Positions 15,817-24,451 of a stretch of 64,000 nt of DNA are shown piece by piece; positions within the stretch are counted from its first letter, which is position 1, and every line of letters starts with the position of its first letter. Position numbers and translations under genes: made by a program. The DNA is taken from NCBI RefSeq assembly GCF_030817015.1, contig NZ_JAUSYS010000001.1:1302001-1366000 (forward strand). The letters are read 5' to 3'. Source of the stretch: Arthrobacter sp. V1I7. GTDB lineage: Bacteria > Actinomycetota > Actinomycetes > Actinomycetales > Micrococcaceae. The notes below the pieces were generated by a model. The model had not been told where the DNA came from. It made no database searches and saw only the letters and a list, made by a program, of their open reading frames with translations.

Positions 15817-16431
15817 ATGTTCCGGACAATACAGGGCATGGGGAACGTTGAAGTCCAAGACGACAGGCTGTGGTCGCGAAGCATTGAGGGCGATGGAGAA
15901 GCCTTCGGGGCTTTGTTCGATCGGCACCACGATCGGGTCTTCCGGCACGCTTACCGGCTGTCCGGCGATCGTCATGACGCCGAGGACATTATGTCGACAG
16001 CGTTCCTGGAGCTGTGGAGACGCCGGCAAAAAGTCCGGATCGTTGAGGGATCGGTACTTCCTTGGTTACTCGTCACGACAACCAATGTTGCACGCAACTC
16101 CGGGCGGGCTGCCAAACGCTACCGCGGACTACTCAGCTCTTTGCCGCGGAGCGAGGAAACTCCCGACGCCGCCGCTGAGGCTTCCTACATCGATGAAGCC
16201 GTGGACAAAAACGTGACACTGGCCCTCGGGACGCTAAGCGCCGCGGATCTGCGTTTGGTGAGCCTGGTTGTCTTTGAGGATTACTCCCTTGCGGACGCCG
16301 GGGCTGTCCTCAACATGACAGCCGGTGCGGCAAAGACCCGGATGCACCGGGCCCGTCAGCGCATGAAAGCAGCCCTCAGCAGAGCGGCAGGGTCAGTTCC
16401 AACCGCGGTAGTGGAAGGAAGTCAGTCATGA
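15817..16431 (+). CDS. ECF-type RNA polymerase sigma factor
   Basis: This is a 204-residue sigma-70 family protein without region 1. Region 2 spans about residues 25-95 (FGALFDRHHDRVFRHAYRLS, then HDAEDIMSTAFLELW), and region 4 about 130-185 with GAAKTRMHRARQRMKAAL. It should redirect RNA polymerase to a small regulon, probably including its own operon. The next gene starts within its stop codon (ATGA). In contrast to the sigma gene at 11.3-11.9 kb, this one is intact. An alternative start at 15838 would remove seven residues. Confidence 0.92.
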   Translation: MFRTIQGMGNVEVQDDRLWSRSIEGDGEAFGALFDRHHDRVFRHAYRLSGDRHDAEDIMSTAFLELWRRRQKVRIVEGSVLPWLLVTTTNVARNSGRAAKRYRGLLSSLPRSEETPDAAAEASYIDEAVDKNVTLALGTLSAADLRLVSLVVFEDYSLADAGAVLNMTAGAAKTRMHRARQRMKAALSRAAGSVPTAVVEGSQS

Positions 16432-17180
16432 ACCAACTTCGCGTCGATGACAAGTTCAAGAATGCCCTCCGGGCAGAACTCGTCTCGCAGGTCCAGAAAA
16501 CAGCGCCTATCCGGTCCCGTAAGCCCGTACGGCTGTGGCTGGCGGCCGGTGCATTGGCCGGCGCCGGCATCCTGGGAGGCGTTGCGGCCGGAGTTTTCGT
16601 ACTTCCAGGAAGCCAGCAGGCCAGCCCCCAGTCATCCGCGCTGTCGTCATACGAGGTGGAGGATACGCTGGCTGCCTTCGGCGGCGTTTCCTCCGATTAC
16701 AACCCATTCCATTCCCCGGAGGAGATTGCCGCGGCCAGCCAAGTGATCGTCCAGGGAACAGTGGAGGGGGTCCGGGAAGGACGTACCGGCACGGGCATCG
16801 ACTCTATTGTCATGATCGTCAACATCCAGGGCGTGGTCCAGGGAGAACTGCCGCGGGGCAACGACGGAAACGTTTACCTCGAACTCCCCGGCTCAGGCAG
16901 TTCAGACCCCTTGTACTACGCGAAAGCTCTCCCCGAAGGAGCCGCGGTCGTCGCGTACATGGTGCCCGCCTGGGACGGCACGCCCAGCGAAGGAACCGAC
17001 GCGACGATCGAAAACCCGAATGCGGGCCGTCCGGACGGGCAGGCCCTGTTCCTCCCGGCGGGGCCGCAGGGTCTTGTCCTTCAAGTCGGAGACCAAGACG
17101 TCGTATGGCCGCTCATCGGCGAATGGGCGCCCGGGAAGATAGCCGACACGCTGCCAGGAGGAAGCCTGATCAGAGGATAG
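16428..17180 (+). CDS. Single-pass membrane protein, likely partner of the ECF sigma factor
   Basis: The protein has 250 residues, with a charged N-terminal 35 residues, one hydrophobic segment (about 37-59) and an extracytoplasmic remainder of unknown fold. No zinc-binding anti-sigma motif (HxxxCxxC) is visible. The four-base overlap with the sigma gene and the same topology as the partner of the other sigma gene suggest an anti-sigma or sensor role, which is inference. No terminator is obvious; a palindromic repeat region starts about 170 bases after the stop codon. Confidence 0.7.
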   Translation: MNQLRVDDKFKNALRAELVSQVQKTAPIRSRKPVRLWLAAGALAGAGILGGVAAGVFVLPGSQQASPQSSALSSYEVEDTLAAFGGVSSDYNPFHSPEEIAAASQVIVQGTVEGVREGRTGTGIDSIVMIVNIQGVVQGELPRGNDGNVYLELPGSGSSDPLYYAKALPEGAAVVAYMVPAWDGTPSEGTDATIENPNAGRPDGQALFLPAGPQGLVLQVGDQDVVWPLIGEWAPGKIADTLPGGSLIRG

Positions 17181-17353
17181 GTGTGAACTCGCGGTACATC
17201 CCCTGGCCCCTGCCGCTTTCGCTTCGGCGGCTCGGCGACGCACCGCTCGACACGCTCAGTGCGCGCGTACGGGTGGTATCGCCGTTTGGACGGGTCCCAC
17301 CGGCCGAATCTCGCACCGGACGATCGCGGCCGTCCCGTCCAGGGCATCGTCGG

Positions 17354-17427
17354 GACGGCCGTCCTCGGGAACCCACCTGCAGGATCAGGTTGCCGAGGAC
17401 GGCCGTCCTCGGGAACCTGCCTGCAGG
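17354..17427 (+). repeat. Direct repeat with internal 20-bp palindrome
   Basis: A 30-bp unit (GACGGCCGTCCTCGGGAACC, then two variable bases and CCTGCAGG) occurs at 17354-17383 and 17398-17427. Between them CCGAGGACGGCCGTCCTCGG (17393-17412) is a perfect palindrome extended by GGTT/AACC. It may act as a terminator for either flanking unit. Confidence 0.65.
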
Positions 17428-17467
17428 GTTGGAGGGATCGGGGCCACCTATCGGGGCCGCTGTGCTG

Positions 17468-17818
17468 TTACTGGCCTCCGGCGCCGCAGACTTCGTTGAG
17501 GCTCTGGCCGGCAGCGGTGTACTGGGGCTGCAGCTCCTCGAGCTTTCCGGTGTCCGGGGTGGGCTTCGCCGACTCATCGAGGAATTCGATGATGGTGTGC
17601 AGCGGGGCCTTCAGCTCCTCGGAGGCGGTCGCTTCGATCGGCCGGATCCGGTTGGCGAGACGGGTCATGCCTGTCTTGTCCGAGTTGGACGTCGGGCCGG
17701 CACCGACGGACTGGATGCGGGCGCAGGTCTCCTCATTGCTCAGCGGCGGGGCGGCGGAGCAGCCGGCGGCGCCGAGCAGGGCCCCGGCAGCGATGAGGAC
17801 AGTGAGGGTCTTTTTCAT
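17468..17818 (-). CDS. Small lipoprotein, unknown function
   Basis: The 116-residue precursor begins MKKTLTVLIAAGALLGAAGC, a clear lipoprotein signal peptide with the lipobox cysteine at residue 20, so it is expected to be lipid-anchored outside the membrane. The mature part is short, helical-looking and acidic, with a second cysteine near the C-terminus (EVCGAGG) and one near residue 32 (ETCARIQ). I know no function. The start is chosen at the signal peptide; the open frame extends 25 codons further without signals. Confidence 0.8.
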   Translation of the reverse strand: MKKTLTVLIAAGALLGAAGCSAAPPLSNEETCARIQSVGAGPTSNSDKTGMTRLANRIRPIEATASEELKAPLHTIIEFLDESAKPTPDTGKLEELQPQYTAAGQSLNEVCGAGGQ

Positions 17819-17943
17819 GGTGTACTCCGGGGTTTTGCGGGTCAGACGATAAGTGCAGGATTTCGAGTCTACTGTGGGGACAGCATGTTCCACCCTGGCG
17901 CCGCCCTGATGACGGGGCCTCCGGGGAAAGACGCGGCGCGGCC

Positions 17944-18660
17944 TCAGGCGATGTCGACGCCGCCGAGTTCCATCTCCGCGACGGCATCGTCAAGGTCCTC
18001 CGCGACGCCCACGGTCAGCCCGCGCAGGACAGTGACCGAGTAGCCGGCCTGGACGCCGTCCAGGGCGGTGGCTTTCACGCAGTGGTCGGTGGCGATCCCC
18101 ACGACCACGACATCTTCGACGTCGTGGCTCTGCAGCCAGTCGTCGAGTCCGATCGCATCCTCGTCGTCGGCGAAAGCACCGCCGGCAAACGCCTCGGCGT
18201 CCCCGGCAGTACCGGCGTCCCCGGCAGCACCGTCGTCCGATCCGCCGTCCGTGGCGTCCCTGGTGCCGGCCAGCGGCATGGCGCCGGGTTTGCGGTCACC
18301 GGTGGGAACGGCGTCGTCCGGGGCCAGGAGCCCCTCGAAACCGGAGTAGGCCGCCGTGTACTGGCCCTTGCGGAAGACGGCCTGGATGTATTCCGTGTCG
18401 AGGTCCGGATGCAGTTCCGCCCCGCGCGTTCCGGCCACGCAGTGGCGCGGCCAGCTGTCCACGAAGTCCGGGTCCCCGGAGAAGTGCGGGCCGGGGTCAA
18501 TGTGCCAGTCCTGGGTGGCGATAATGTGGTCGAACTGGCCGTGGTGGGCGTCGACGTACTCGCTGATCCCGGCGGCAAGGTCCGCACCGCCTTTGACGGC
18601 CAGCGAACCCCCTTCGCAGAAGTCGTTCTGCACGTCAACGATGATCAGGGCGCGGGACAT
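17944..18660 (-). CDS. pncA: Nicotinamidase / pyrazinamidase
   Basis: The 238-residue enzyme hydrolyses nicotinamide to nicotinate for NAD salvage. The isochorismatase-fold motifs are present: catalytic Asp9 in IVDVQNDF, the metal site Asp51, His53 and His59 in TQDWHIDPGPHF, the Lys of FRKGQY, and the nucleophile Cys in ATDHCVKATA. Between about residues 125 and 170 it carries an acidic Gly/Ala/Asp-rich insert absent from the usual enzymes of about 190 residues. Its ATG directly abuts the TGA of pncB, so both NAD-salvage steps are made together. Confidence 0.95.
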   Translation of the reverse strand: MSRALIIVDVQNDFCEGGSLAVKGGADLAAGISEYVDAHHGQFDHIIATQDWHIDPGPHFSGDPDFVDSWPRHCVAGTRGAELHPDLDTEYIQAVFRKGQYTAAYSGFEGLLAPDDAVPTGDRKPGAMPLAGTRDATDGGSDDGAAGDAGTAGDAEAFAGGAFADDEDAIGLDDWLQSHDVEDVVVVGIATDHCVKATALDGVQAGYSVTVLRGLTVGVAEDLDDAVAEMELGGVDIA

Positions 18661-20016
18661 TCAGTACTCCTCATAGATGGTGGGGATGGCTGGCTCGCCG
18701 CGCTGCAGCCGGTTGACCACGGCAGGTAGTTCCTTCATGCTGTCCGCGTGGCGGCGTCGGGCGCGCTGGACGCCTTCCGGTCCGGTCCAGCCGGGCAGAA
18801 GTTCGCCGTTCTTGATGAACTGCTGGAGCAGCGGGCGGTCGTTGCCGTCGTCGTCCGGCCGGGAGCCGATGCCGACGATCTCCTGGCTCGCGGTGCCGCG
18901 TTCGTTGAGCCTGCGCAGCGCGTACTTCCGTCCCCCCTTGCTGGTCTTGTTCTTGGCCGCTTTCGCGACCGGGACGAAGTTGCCGTCGTCGCCCGTGCGG
19001 CTGACCAGCTTGTAGACCATGCTCGCCGTCGGGGCGCCGGAACCGGTCACGAGCGAGGTGCCCACACCGTAGGAGTCCACCGGGGCGGACTGCAGCGCGG
19101 CGATGGCGAACTCGTCCAGATCCGAGGTGACGATGATCCGGGTCCGTTCATTCCCGACCTCGTCGAGCAGCTGGCGGACCCACTGCGCCTGCGCCACGAG
19201 GTCGCCGGAGTCCAGGCGCACCGCGCCGAGTTTGTCCCCGGCAAGCTCGACGGCGGCGCGGACCGCCGCCTCGACGTCGTAGGTGTCCACGAGCAGCGCC
19301 GTGCCGGCGCCCATCGAGGCGAGCTGGGCCTCGAAGGCCTCGCGTTCCGTGTCATGCAGCAGGGTGAAGGAGTGCGCGGCCGTACCGACGGTCTTCAGGC
19401 CGTAGCGCAGCCCGGCTTCAAGGTTGGAAGTGCTGTCGAAGCCGGCGATGATGGCGGCACGGGCGGCCGAGACGGCGGACTCCTCCTGTGTGCGGCGGGA
19501 GCCCATCTCCACGCAGGGCCGGCTGCCGGCGGCGGTGATCATGCGCGAAGCCGCCGAGGCGATCGCGCTGTCATGGTTGAGGACCGAGAGGATGTACGTC
19601 TCGAGGATGCAGGCCTCGGCAAAGGTGGATTCGACAATGAGGATGGGGGAGTACGGGAAGTACGCCTCGCCCTCCGCGTAGCCCCAGATGTCCCCGGAGA
19701 AGGAGAAGCCGGCCAGATAGTCCAGGGTCTCCGCGTTCACCACCTTGGTTCGGCGCAGGAAGTCGAGTTCGGCATCGCCGAACCGGAAGTCCGCGATGCC
19801 TTCCAGCAGGCGCCCGGTGCCGCCTACGATCCCGTAGCGGCGGCCGTCCGGCAGCCGCCGGGCGAAGGCCTCGAACACTGACTTGCGGTGGGCGGCGCCG
19901 GAATGCAGCGCGGCCTGCAGCATGGTCAGCTCGTAATGGTCGGTGTACAGGGACGTGCGGGGACGCTCCCAGCCAGCTGAGGTACTCAACAAATTCACTC
20001 TAGTGCGCATCCCCAT
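18661..20016 (-). CDS. pncB: Nicotinate phosphoribosyltransferase
   Basis: The protein, about 450 residues long, makes nicotinate mononucleotide from nicotinate and PRPP, the step after PncA. Family features are the N-terminal SLYTDHYELTMLQAAL, FEAFARRLPDGR, the central GFDSTSNLEAG and VRLDSGDLVAQ, and the C-terminal GVGTSLVTG. Pairing with pncA supports the assignment. The start is uncertain: ATG at 20016 lies only 11 bases from clpS on the other strand and overlaps its -10 element, while ATG 20010 or GTG 19998 would leave more room. Confidence 0.94.
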   Translation of the reverse strand: MGMRTRVNLLSTSAGWERPRTSLYTDHYELTMLQAALHSGAAHRKSVFEAFARRLPDGRRYGIVGGTGRLLEGIADFRFGDAELDFLRRTKVVNAETLDYLAGFSFSGDIWGYAEGEAYFPYSPILIVESTFAEACILETYILSVLNHDSAIASAASRMITAAGSRPCVEMGSRRTQEESAVSAARAAIIAGFDSTSNLEAGLRYGLKTVGTAAHSFTLLHDTEREAFEAQLASMGAGTALLVDTYDVEAAVRAAVELAGDKLGAVRLDSGDLVAQAQWVRQLLDEVGNERTRIIVTSDLDEFAIAALQSAPVDSYGVGTSLVTGSGAPTASMVYKLVSRTGDDGNFVPVAKAAKNKTSKGGRKYALRRLNERGTASQEIVGIGSRPDDDGNDRPLLQQFIKNGELLPGWTGPEGVQRARRRHADSMKELPAVVNRLQRGEPAIPTIYEEY

Positions 20017-20021
20017 AGAAT
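20016..20021 (+). promoter_or_regulatory. -10 element (TAGAAT) for clpS, leaderless
   Basis: TTCACT at 19994-19999, a 16-base spacer, TAGAAT at 20016-20021, then six bases to the ATG at 20028. This overlaps the annotated 5' end of pncB on the other strand. Confidence 0.5.
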
Positions 20022-20027
20022 GGACAG

Positions 20028-20408
20028 ATGACCCTTAGCGTTGCGCTCGGCCCGGACACCCAGGCCGGCACCCAGACCGGCACAGCGGCGTCCACCGACG
20101 TCCTGACGGCCCCGGATATCCCTTGGAACCTCGTGATCTGGAACGATCCGGTGAACCTGATGAGCTATGTCAGCTATGTCTTCCGCAGCTATTTCGGCTA
20201 CTCGGAGACCAAGGCCAACAAGCTCATGATGGAGGTCCACAAGAAGGGACGCTCCATCGTGGCGCACGGGAGCAAGGAACAGGTGGAGCAGCACGCCGTC
20301 GCCATGCACGGCTACGGACTCTGGGCCACCGTGGAAAAAGCCAGCGGCGGCTCCGGCGGAGCCGGGTCAGGCGGGGGATCGGGCAAGGGCAAAGGAAAAC
20401 GTGGCTAA
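20028..20408 (+). CDS. clpS: ATP-dependent Clp protease adaptor
   Basis: ClpS, 126 residues, delivers N-end-rule substrates to ClpA/ClpC. The core from residue 29 (PWNLVIWNDPVNLMSYVSYV) through ETKANKLMMEVHKKGRSIV to GLWATVE is conserved, including the ND segment and the Met that help read the substrate's N-terminus. A Ser/Gly-rich tail follows. The order pncB (divergent), clpS, DUF2017 is the same as around Rv1330c-Rv1332 of M. tuberculosis. Its end overlaps the next GTG by eight bases. Confidence 0.95.
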   Translation: MTLSVALGPDTQAGTQTGTAASTDVLTAPDIPWNLVIWNDPVNLMSYVSYVFRSYFGYSETKANKLMMEVHKKGRSIVAHGSKEQVEQHAVAMHGYGLWATVEKASGGSGGAGSGGGSGKGKGKRG

Positions 20409-20967
20409 GGCATTCAAGTACGGACTCAAGGGCATCACCGGCTATCTGGAACCGGCCGAACGGGAACTGCTGCGCAGCCTCTTCGACGACGTCACTTCCA
20501 TGCTGGAGCCTGAGGAACGCGCCAGCCAGGACCCCCTCGCGGCGATGGTGGGCCTGGACACGGAGGCCCGCGAACCCTCGGACCGCGCCCTGCGCCGGCT
20601 GCTTCCGAACGTCTCGAAGAACGACGACGAGGCCTCCCTCGAGTTCCGCCGGCTCACCGAGCGCTCGCTCCGGGAAAGCAAGATCGGCGCGCTGAAGGCC
20701 GCCGCCCTGGGCCTGGACAAGGACGAGCTCGTGCTGAACCCGGCCGACGCCCGGCATTGGTCCACGGCGCTCAACGACGTCCGGCTGGTGCTCGCCGAAC
20801 GCCTCGACATCCGTGACGATGCGGACGCCGAGCATGTCCACCTCATGCAGGACTGGTCCCAGGCCGAAGACGTGGAAAGCTACCTGGCCCTCGTCTACAA
20901 CTTCACCACCTGGCTGCAGGAATCCCTGGTCCAGGCCATGCTGCAATCGATCGAAACGCGCGGCTGA
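20401..20967 (+). CDS. DUF2017 family protein (AosR-like)
   Basis: This 188-residue soluble, helix-rich protein starts with GTG inside the clpS stop region. The family DUF2017 includes M. tuberculosis Rv1332 (AosR), reported as an oxidative-stress regulator acting on the neighbouring mec-cysO-cysM cysteine genes. Here those genes are absent between it and murI, so its target cannot be inferred from position. No cysteine occurs in the sequence, whereas AosR was described as redox-responsive, so the mechanism may differ. Confidence 0.8.
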   Translation: MAKAFKYGLKGITGYLEPAERELLRSLFDDVTSMLEPEERASQDPLAAMVGLDTEAREPSDRALRRLLPNVSKNDDEASLEFRRLTERSLRESKIGALKAAALGLDKDELVLNPADARHWSTALNDVRLVLAERLDIRDDADAEHVHLMQDWSQAEDVESYLALVYNFTTWLQESLVQAMLQSIETRG

Positions 20968-21064
20968 ACGCTGGAGTACCGGGCCGGGTGTGACCCAGTA
21001 GACACGAGTTGCATGCCACAATGTGATGGCCGCGCCCCGGGCTTACCCCTATCCTCGAATAATC

Positions 21065-22066
21065 ATGACTTCAGCATCGAACATTGATCCCGCGGCGGAA
21101 GCTGTTGCGGACTCCCCGGCGAGCGGCACCGCGACCAGCGAGCTGGGTTCGCGGCCCATCGGTGTGTTCGATTCCGGCGTCGGCGGGCTCACGGTGGCCC
21201 GCTCGATCATCGATCAGCTGCCGAACGAATCCATCCTGTACGTTGGCGACACCGCCCACGGCCCCTACGGGCCCCTGCCTATCGCCGAGGTCCGGGCCAA
21301 CGCGCTGGGTGTGATGGACGAGCTGGTGGATTCCGGCGTCAAGCTGCTGACCATCGCCTGCAACTCGGCGTCCGCCGCCGTGCTGCGGGACGCCCGCGAA
21401 CGCTACACCGCCCGCTACGGGATCCCCGTGATCGAGGTGATCCAGCCCGCCGTGCGGCGCGCCGTCGCGGCCACCCGCAGCGGCCGGGTGGGCGTGATCG
21501 GCACCTCGGCCACCGTCGGTTCCCGCGCCTACGAGGACACCTTCGCGGCTGCTCCGGACCTCGCCATCACGTCCGTGGCGTGCCCGGCATTCGTGCCGTA
21601 CGTGGAGGCCGGCATCACCACCGGCCCGGAGCTGCTCGCCATAGCCCGGGAGTACCTCGAGCCGCTTAAGGCCGCCGGAGTGGACACCGTGGTGCTCGGC
21701 TGCACGCACTACCCGCTCCTCACGGGCGTCATTTCTTTCGTCTTGGGGGAGGCCGTCACCCTGGTTTCGAGCGCCGAGGAAACCGCCAAGGACGTCTACC
21801 GCGCCCTGGCCTCCCGCGGCCTGGAACGGCTGGACGCCGCCGCGCCCGAGCACAACTTCATCGCCACCGGGGACGCCGCCCAGTTCGAGTCCCTCGCCCG
21901 GCGCTTTCTCGGCCCCGAGGTCCTCAGCGTCCGCCACGTGGACCACGTCGCCGCGCAGTACCCCACCGGAAGCCTGGCCAGGATTACGCCGGAAATGATC
22001 GCTGCCGCGCAGGCCGGCCCGGGCCGGCCGCGGACCTCCAACTTCGTTGGGGGTCCCGGCCTGTGA
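21065..22066 (+). CDS. murI: Glutamate racemase
   Basis: MurI makes D-glutamate for peptidoglycan. The 333-residue protein has [16 protein letters not shown] near residue 30, catalytic Cys in ITIACNSAS and the second in GCTHYPLL. Its N-terminus carries about 27 extra residues rich in Ala/Ser/Pro. A longer open frame begins at 21023, but MTSASNIDP is preferred. The stop codon overlaps the GTG of the MBL gene (GTGA). The order murI, MBL, rph, rdgB matches Rv1338-Rv1341. Confidence 0.95.
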   Translation: MTSASNIDPAAEAVADSPASGTATSELGSRPIGVFDSGVGGLTVARSIIDQLPNESILYVGDTAHGPYGPLPIAEVRANALGVMDELVDSGVKLLTIACNSASAAVLRDARERYTARYGIPVIEVIQPAVRRAVAATRSGRVGVIGTSATVGSRAYEDTFAAAPDLAITSVACPAFVPYVEAGITTGPELLAIAREYLEPLKAAGVDTVVLGCTHYPLLTGVISFVLGEAVTLVSSAEETAKDVYRALASRGLERLDAAAPEHNFIATGDAAQFESLARRFLGPEVLSVRHVDHVAAQYPTGSLARITPEMIAAAQAGPGRPRTSNFVGGPGL

Positions 22067-22860
22067 AGCTGACTATCGTCGGATGTACCGGATCCTTTCC
22101 GGGCCCGGGCTCGCCGGCGTCGTGCTATCTGCTCACCGCCAACGACGGCGAACGGAACTGGAAGATTGTCCTGGACCTCGGCAGCGGCGCGCTCGGGGCC
22201 ATCCAGCGGTACACGGACCTCGAAGACATCGACGCGATCTTCCTCACCCACCTGCACCCGGACCATTGCATGGACCTGTGCGGGCTGCACGTAGCGGTGC
22301 GCTGGAAGCCGGGCGGCTGGGGCCGGGGCCGGATTCCGGTCTGGGGACCGGCCGCGACGGCGGACCGGATGGCCACCGCCTATGGCCTGGAACTGGACCC
22401 GGGCATGCACGAGGAGTTCGACTTCAGCAACTGGTCCGAGCGCAAGCCCGTCACCGTGGGACCCTTCACGGTCACTCCCTACGCGGTGAACCACCCCGTC
22501 GAGGAGGCGTATGCGCTCCGCGTCGAGGTGACCGAGCCGGCCAGGGACGGCAGCCCCGTCACCCGCGTGCTGAGCTATTCGGGGGACACCGACTCCTGCA
22601 GCGGGCTTGAGGACGCGGCCCGGGACGCTGATCTGTTCCTCTGCGAAGCGGCCTTCGAGGAGGGCCGCGACGACGGGATCAAGGATGTGCACCTGACCGG
22701 CAAGCGCGCGGGCGAGGCTGCCGCGGCCGCCGGTGCGCGCCGCCTGCTCCTCACGCACATCCCGGTCTGGACGTCCCCCAGCACGGTCATGGCGGAGGCC
22801 AAGCCGGTCTTCGGGGCGGACGTCGCCGTCGCCGTCGCCGGGGTGCACTACACGGTCTGA
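22063..22860 (+). CDS. Metallo-beta-lactamase-fold hydrolase (Rv1339-like phosphodiesterase)
   Basis: The protein has 265 residues with the metal-binding HxHxDH motif as THLHPDHC near residue 67, later metal ligands in YSGDTDSC and LLTHIP. The position between murI and rph corresponds to M. tuberculosis Rv1339, reported to be a cAMP phosphodiesterase; an RNase Z-like nuclease is the alternative reading of the fold. It is translationally coupled to murI. A hairpin at 22868-22886 follows the stop. Confidence 0.85.
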   Translation: MKLTIVGCTGSFPGPGSPASCYLLTANDGERNWKIVLDLGSGALGAIQRYTDLEDIDAIFLTHLHPDHCMDLCGLHVAVRWKPGGWGRGRIPVWGPAATADRMATAYGLELDPGMHEEFDFSNWSERKPVTVGPFTVTPYAVNHPVEEAYALRVEVTEPARDGSPVTRVLSYSGDTDSCSGLEDAARDADLFLCEAAFEEGRDDGIKDVHLTGKRAGEAAAAAGARRLLLTHIPVWTSPSTVMAEAKPVFGADVAVAVAGVHYTV

Positions 22861-22867
22861 GCCGCCC

Positions 22868-22886
22868 GCCCGGACGCCGTCCGGGC
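22868..22886 (+). terminator. Hairpin after the MBL gene
   Basis: An 8-bp perfect stem GCCCGGAC / GTCCGGGC with a three-base loop, directly after the stop codon and before the rph promoter; no T-tract. Confidence 0.45.
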
Positions 22887-22928
22887 CGGAGCGGCCTGAT
22901 GTGCTCAGTTGATCCGGTTCGGGGTCGA

Positions 22929-22934
22929 TAAGCT
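22929..22934 (+). promoter_or_regulatory. -10 element (TAAGCT) for rph, leaderless
   Basis: TAAGCT ends six bases before the ATG at 22941. Confidence 0.4.
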
Positions 22935-22940
22935 AAGGGC

Positions 22941-23699
22941 ATGACTTCCGAAGCACTTACCGCCCCCGTCATCCGCGCCGATGGCCGCACCCCGGACCAG
23001 CTCCGGCCGATCAGCATCACCCGCGGCTGGTCCAAACAGGCCGAAGGTTCGGCCCTGATCGAGTTCGGCAACACCCGGGTGCTGTGCACGGCCTCCCTGA
23101 CCGAAGGCGTCCCGCGCTGGCTCAAGGGCGAGGGCCGCGGCTGGGTCACCGCCGAATACGCCATGCTGCCGCGCGCCACCAACACGCGCTCGGACCGCGA
23201 ATCCGTCAAGGGCAAGATCGGCGGCCGGACCCACGAGATCTCCCGGCTGATCGGACGCTCGCTGCGCTCCATCATCGACACCAAGGCTCTGGGCGAGATC
23301 ACCATCGTGCTGGACTGCGATGTCCTGCAGGCCGACGGCGGCACCCGCACAGCCGCCATCACCGGCGCCTACGTGGCCCTGGCCGAGGCCATCCGCTTCG
23401 CCCGCGAGAACAAGATGCTCGCCCGCAACGCCCAGCCGCTGGTCGACACGATCGCGGCCGTCTCCGTCGGCATCATCGACGGCATCCCGATGCTGGACCT
23501 GCCGTACGTCGAGGACGTCCGTGCCGAGACCGACATGAACGTCGTGGTCACGGGCTCCGGCAAGTTCGTCGAGGTCCAGGGCACCGCCGAAGGTGCCCCG
23601 TTCGACCGCGACGAGCTGAACAAGCTGTTGGACCTGGCCCTGCTGGGCACCGAGCAGCTCGCCGAGATCCAGCGCGAGACCCTGGCCGAAGCCCCGTGA
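22941..23699 (+). CDS. rph: Ribonuclease PH
   Basis: RNase PH, 252 residues, trims the 3' ends of tRNA precursors using phosphate. Diagnostic stretches are [37 protein letters not shown] with the catalytic-core arginines, and [19 protein letters not shown]. The length is normal. The rdgB gene begins with GTG within its stop codon (GTGA), the usual actinobacterial arrangement. Confidence 0.97.
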   Translation: MTSEALTAPVIRADGRTPDQLRPISITRGWSKQAEGSALIEFGNTRVLCTASLTEGVPRWLKGEGRGWVTAEYAMLPRATNTRSDRESVKGKIGGRTHEISRLIGRSLRSIIDTKALGEITIVLDCDVLQADGGTRTAAITGAYVALAEAIRFARENKMLARNAQPLVDTIAAVSVGIIDGIPMLDLPYVEDVRAETDMNVVVTGSGKFVEVQGTAEGAPFDRDELNKLLDLALLGTEQLAEIQRETLAEAP

Positions 23700-24364
23700 C
23701 GGGGCGTCCCACGGGGAACAGCACAGCACCTGCGCCGGTGCTGGTCCTCGCCACGCACAACAAGGGCAAGCTGCGCGAGCTCCGCGAACTGCTGCGCGGC
23801 CAGGTGCCCGGACTCGACGTCGACACCCAGGTGGTGGACGCCGGCGCCGTCGGCGCGCCCGACGTCGTCGAGACCGGCGTGACCTTCGCCGAAAACTCGT
23901 TGCTGAAGGCGCGGGCCGTGGCGCAGGCGACCGGTCTCGTGGCGATTGCCGATGATTCCGGGCTCTCCGTGGACGTGCTGGGCGGCGCGCCGGGGATCTT
24001 TTCGGCCCGGTGGGCCGGCCGGCACGGGGACGACGCCGCGAACCTTCAGCTGCTGCTAACCCAGCTGGCCGACGTGCCGGACGAGTACCGTGGTGCCGCG
24101 TTCGTTTGCGCCGCGGCCCTGGCCGTGCCCGGCACCTCCGCGGAGGACGGACGCGAAGTCGTGGAGTACGGACAGCTGGAAGGGACGCTGCTGCGCGAAC
24201 CCCGCGGCGCCGGCGGCTTCGGCTACGATCCGGTGCTCCAGCCGGCCGGCCTCGACCGCAGCTGCGCGGAACTCAGCCCCGAGGAGAAGAACGCCATCAG
24301 CCACCGCGGCCAGGCCTTCCGAGCGCTGCTGCCGGCGATCGTGGAAGCCCTGGCCGGACGTTAA
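23696..24364 (+). CDS. rdgB: RdgB/HAM1 non-canonical purine NTP pyrophosphatase
   Basis: This enzyme of 222 residues removes dITP, XTP and ITP from the nucleotide pool. It shows [26 protein letters not shown], the metal-binding [18 protein letters not shown] and the C-terminal [10 protein letters not shown] and SHRGQAF. The GTG at 23696 overlaps the rph stop; the longer open frame upstream only shadows rph. The terminator at 24407-24434 ends the unit. Confidence 0.96.
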   Translation: MTGRPTGNSTAPAPVLVLATHNKGKLRELRELLRGQVPGLDVDTQVVDAGAVGAPDVVETGVTFAENSLLKARAVAQATGLVAIADDSGLSVDVLGGAPGIFSARWAGRHGDDAANLQLLLTQLADVPDEYRGAAFVCAAALAVPGTSAEDGREVVEYGQLEGTLLREPRGAGGFGYDPVLQPAGLDRSCAELSPEEKNAISHRGQAFRALLPAIVEALAGR

Positions 24365-24406
24365 CGGACCCCGGCGGCACGCGCGGCCACGCCAGCGTCA
24401 GACGAA

Positions 24407-24434
24407 GGAAGGCGCCCCACGCGGGGCGCCTTCC
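24407..24434 (+). terminator. Bidirectional hairpin between rdgB and the DedA gene
   Basis: A perfect 12-bp stem GGAAGGCGCCCC / GGGGCGCCTTCC with ACGC loop lies between two convergent genes. Confidence 0.75.
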
Positions 24435-24451
24435 ATCGTTACCGCGGCACG

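Noticed and set aside
23084..23695. Long N-terminal extension of RdgB through rph
   Set aside because: The extension is rph read in another frame; the GTGA overlap at 23696 gives a normal-length RdgB.
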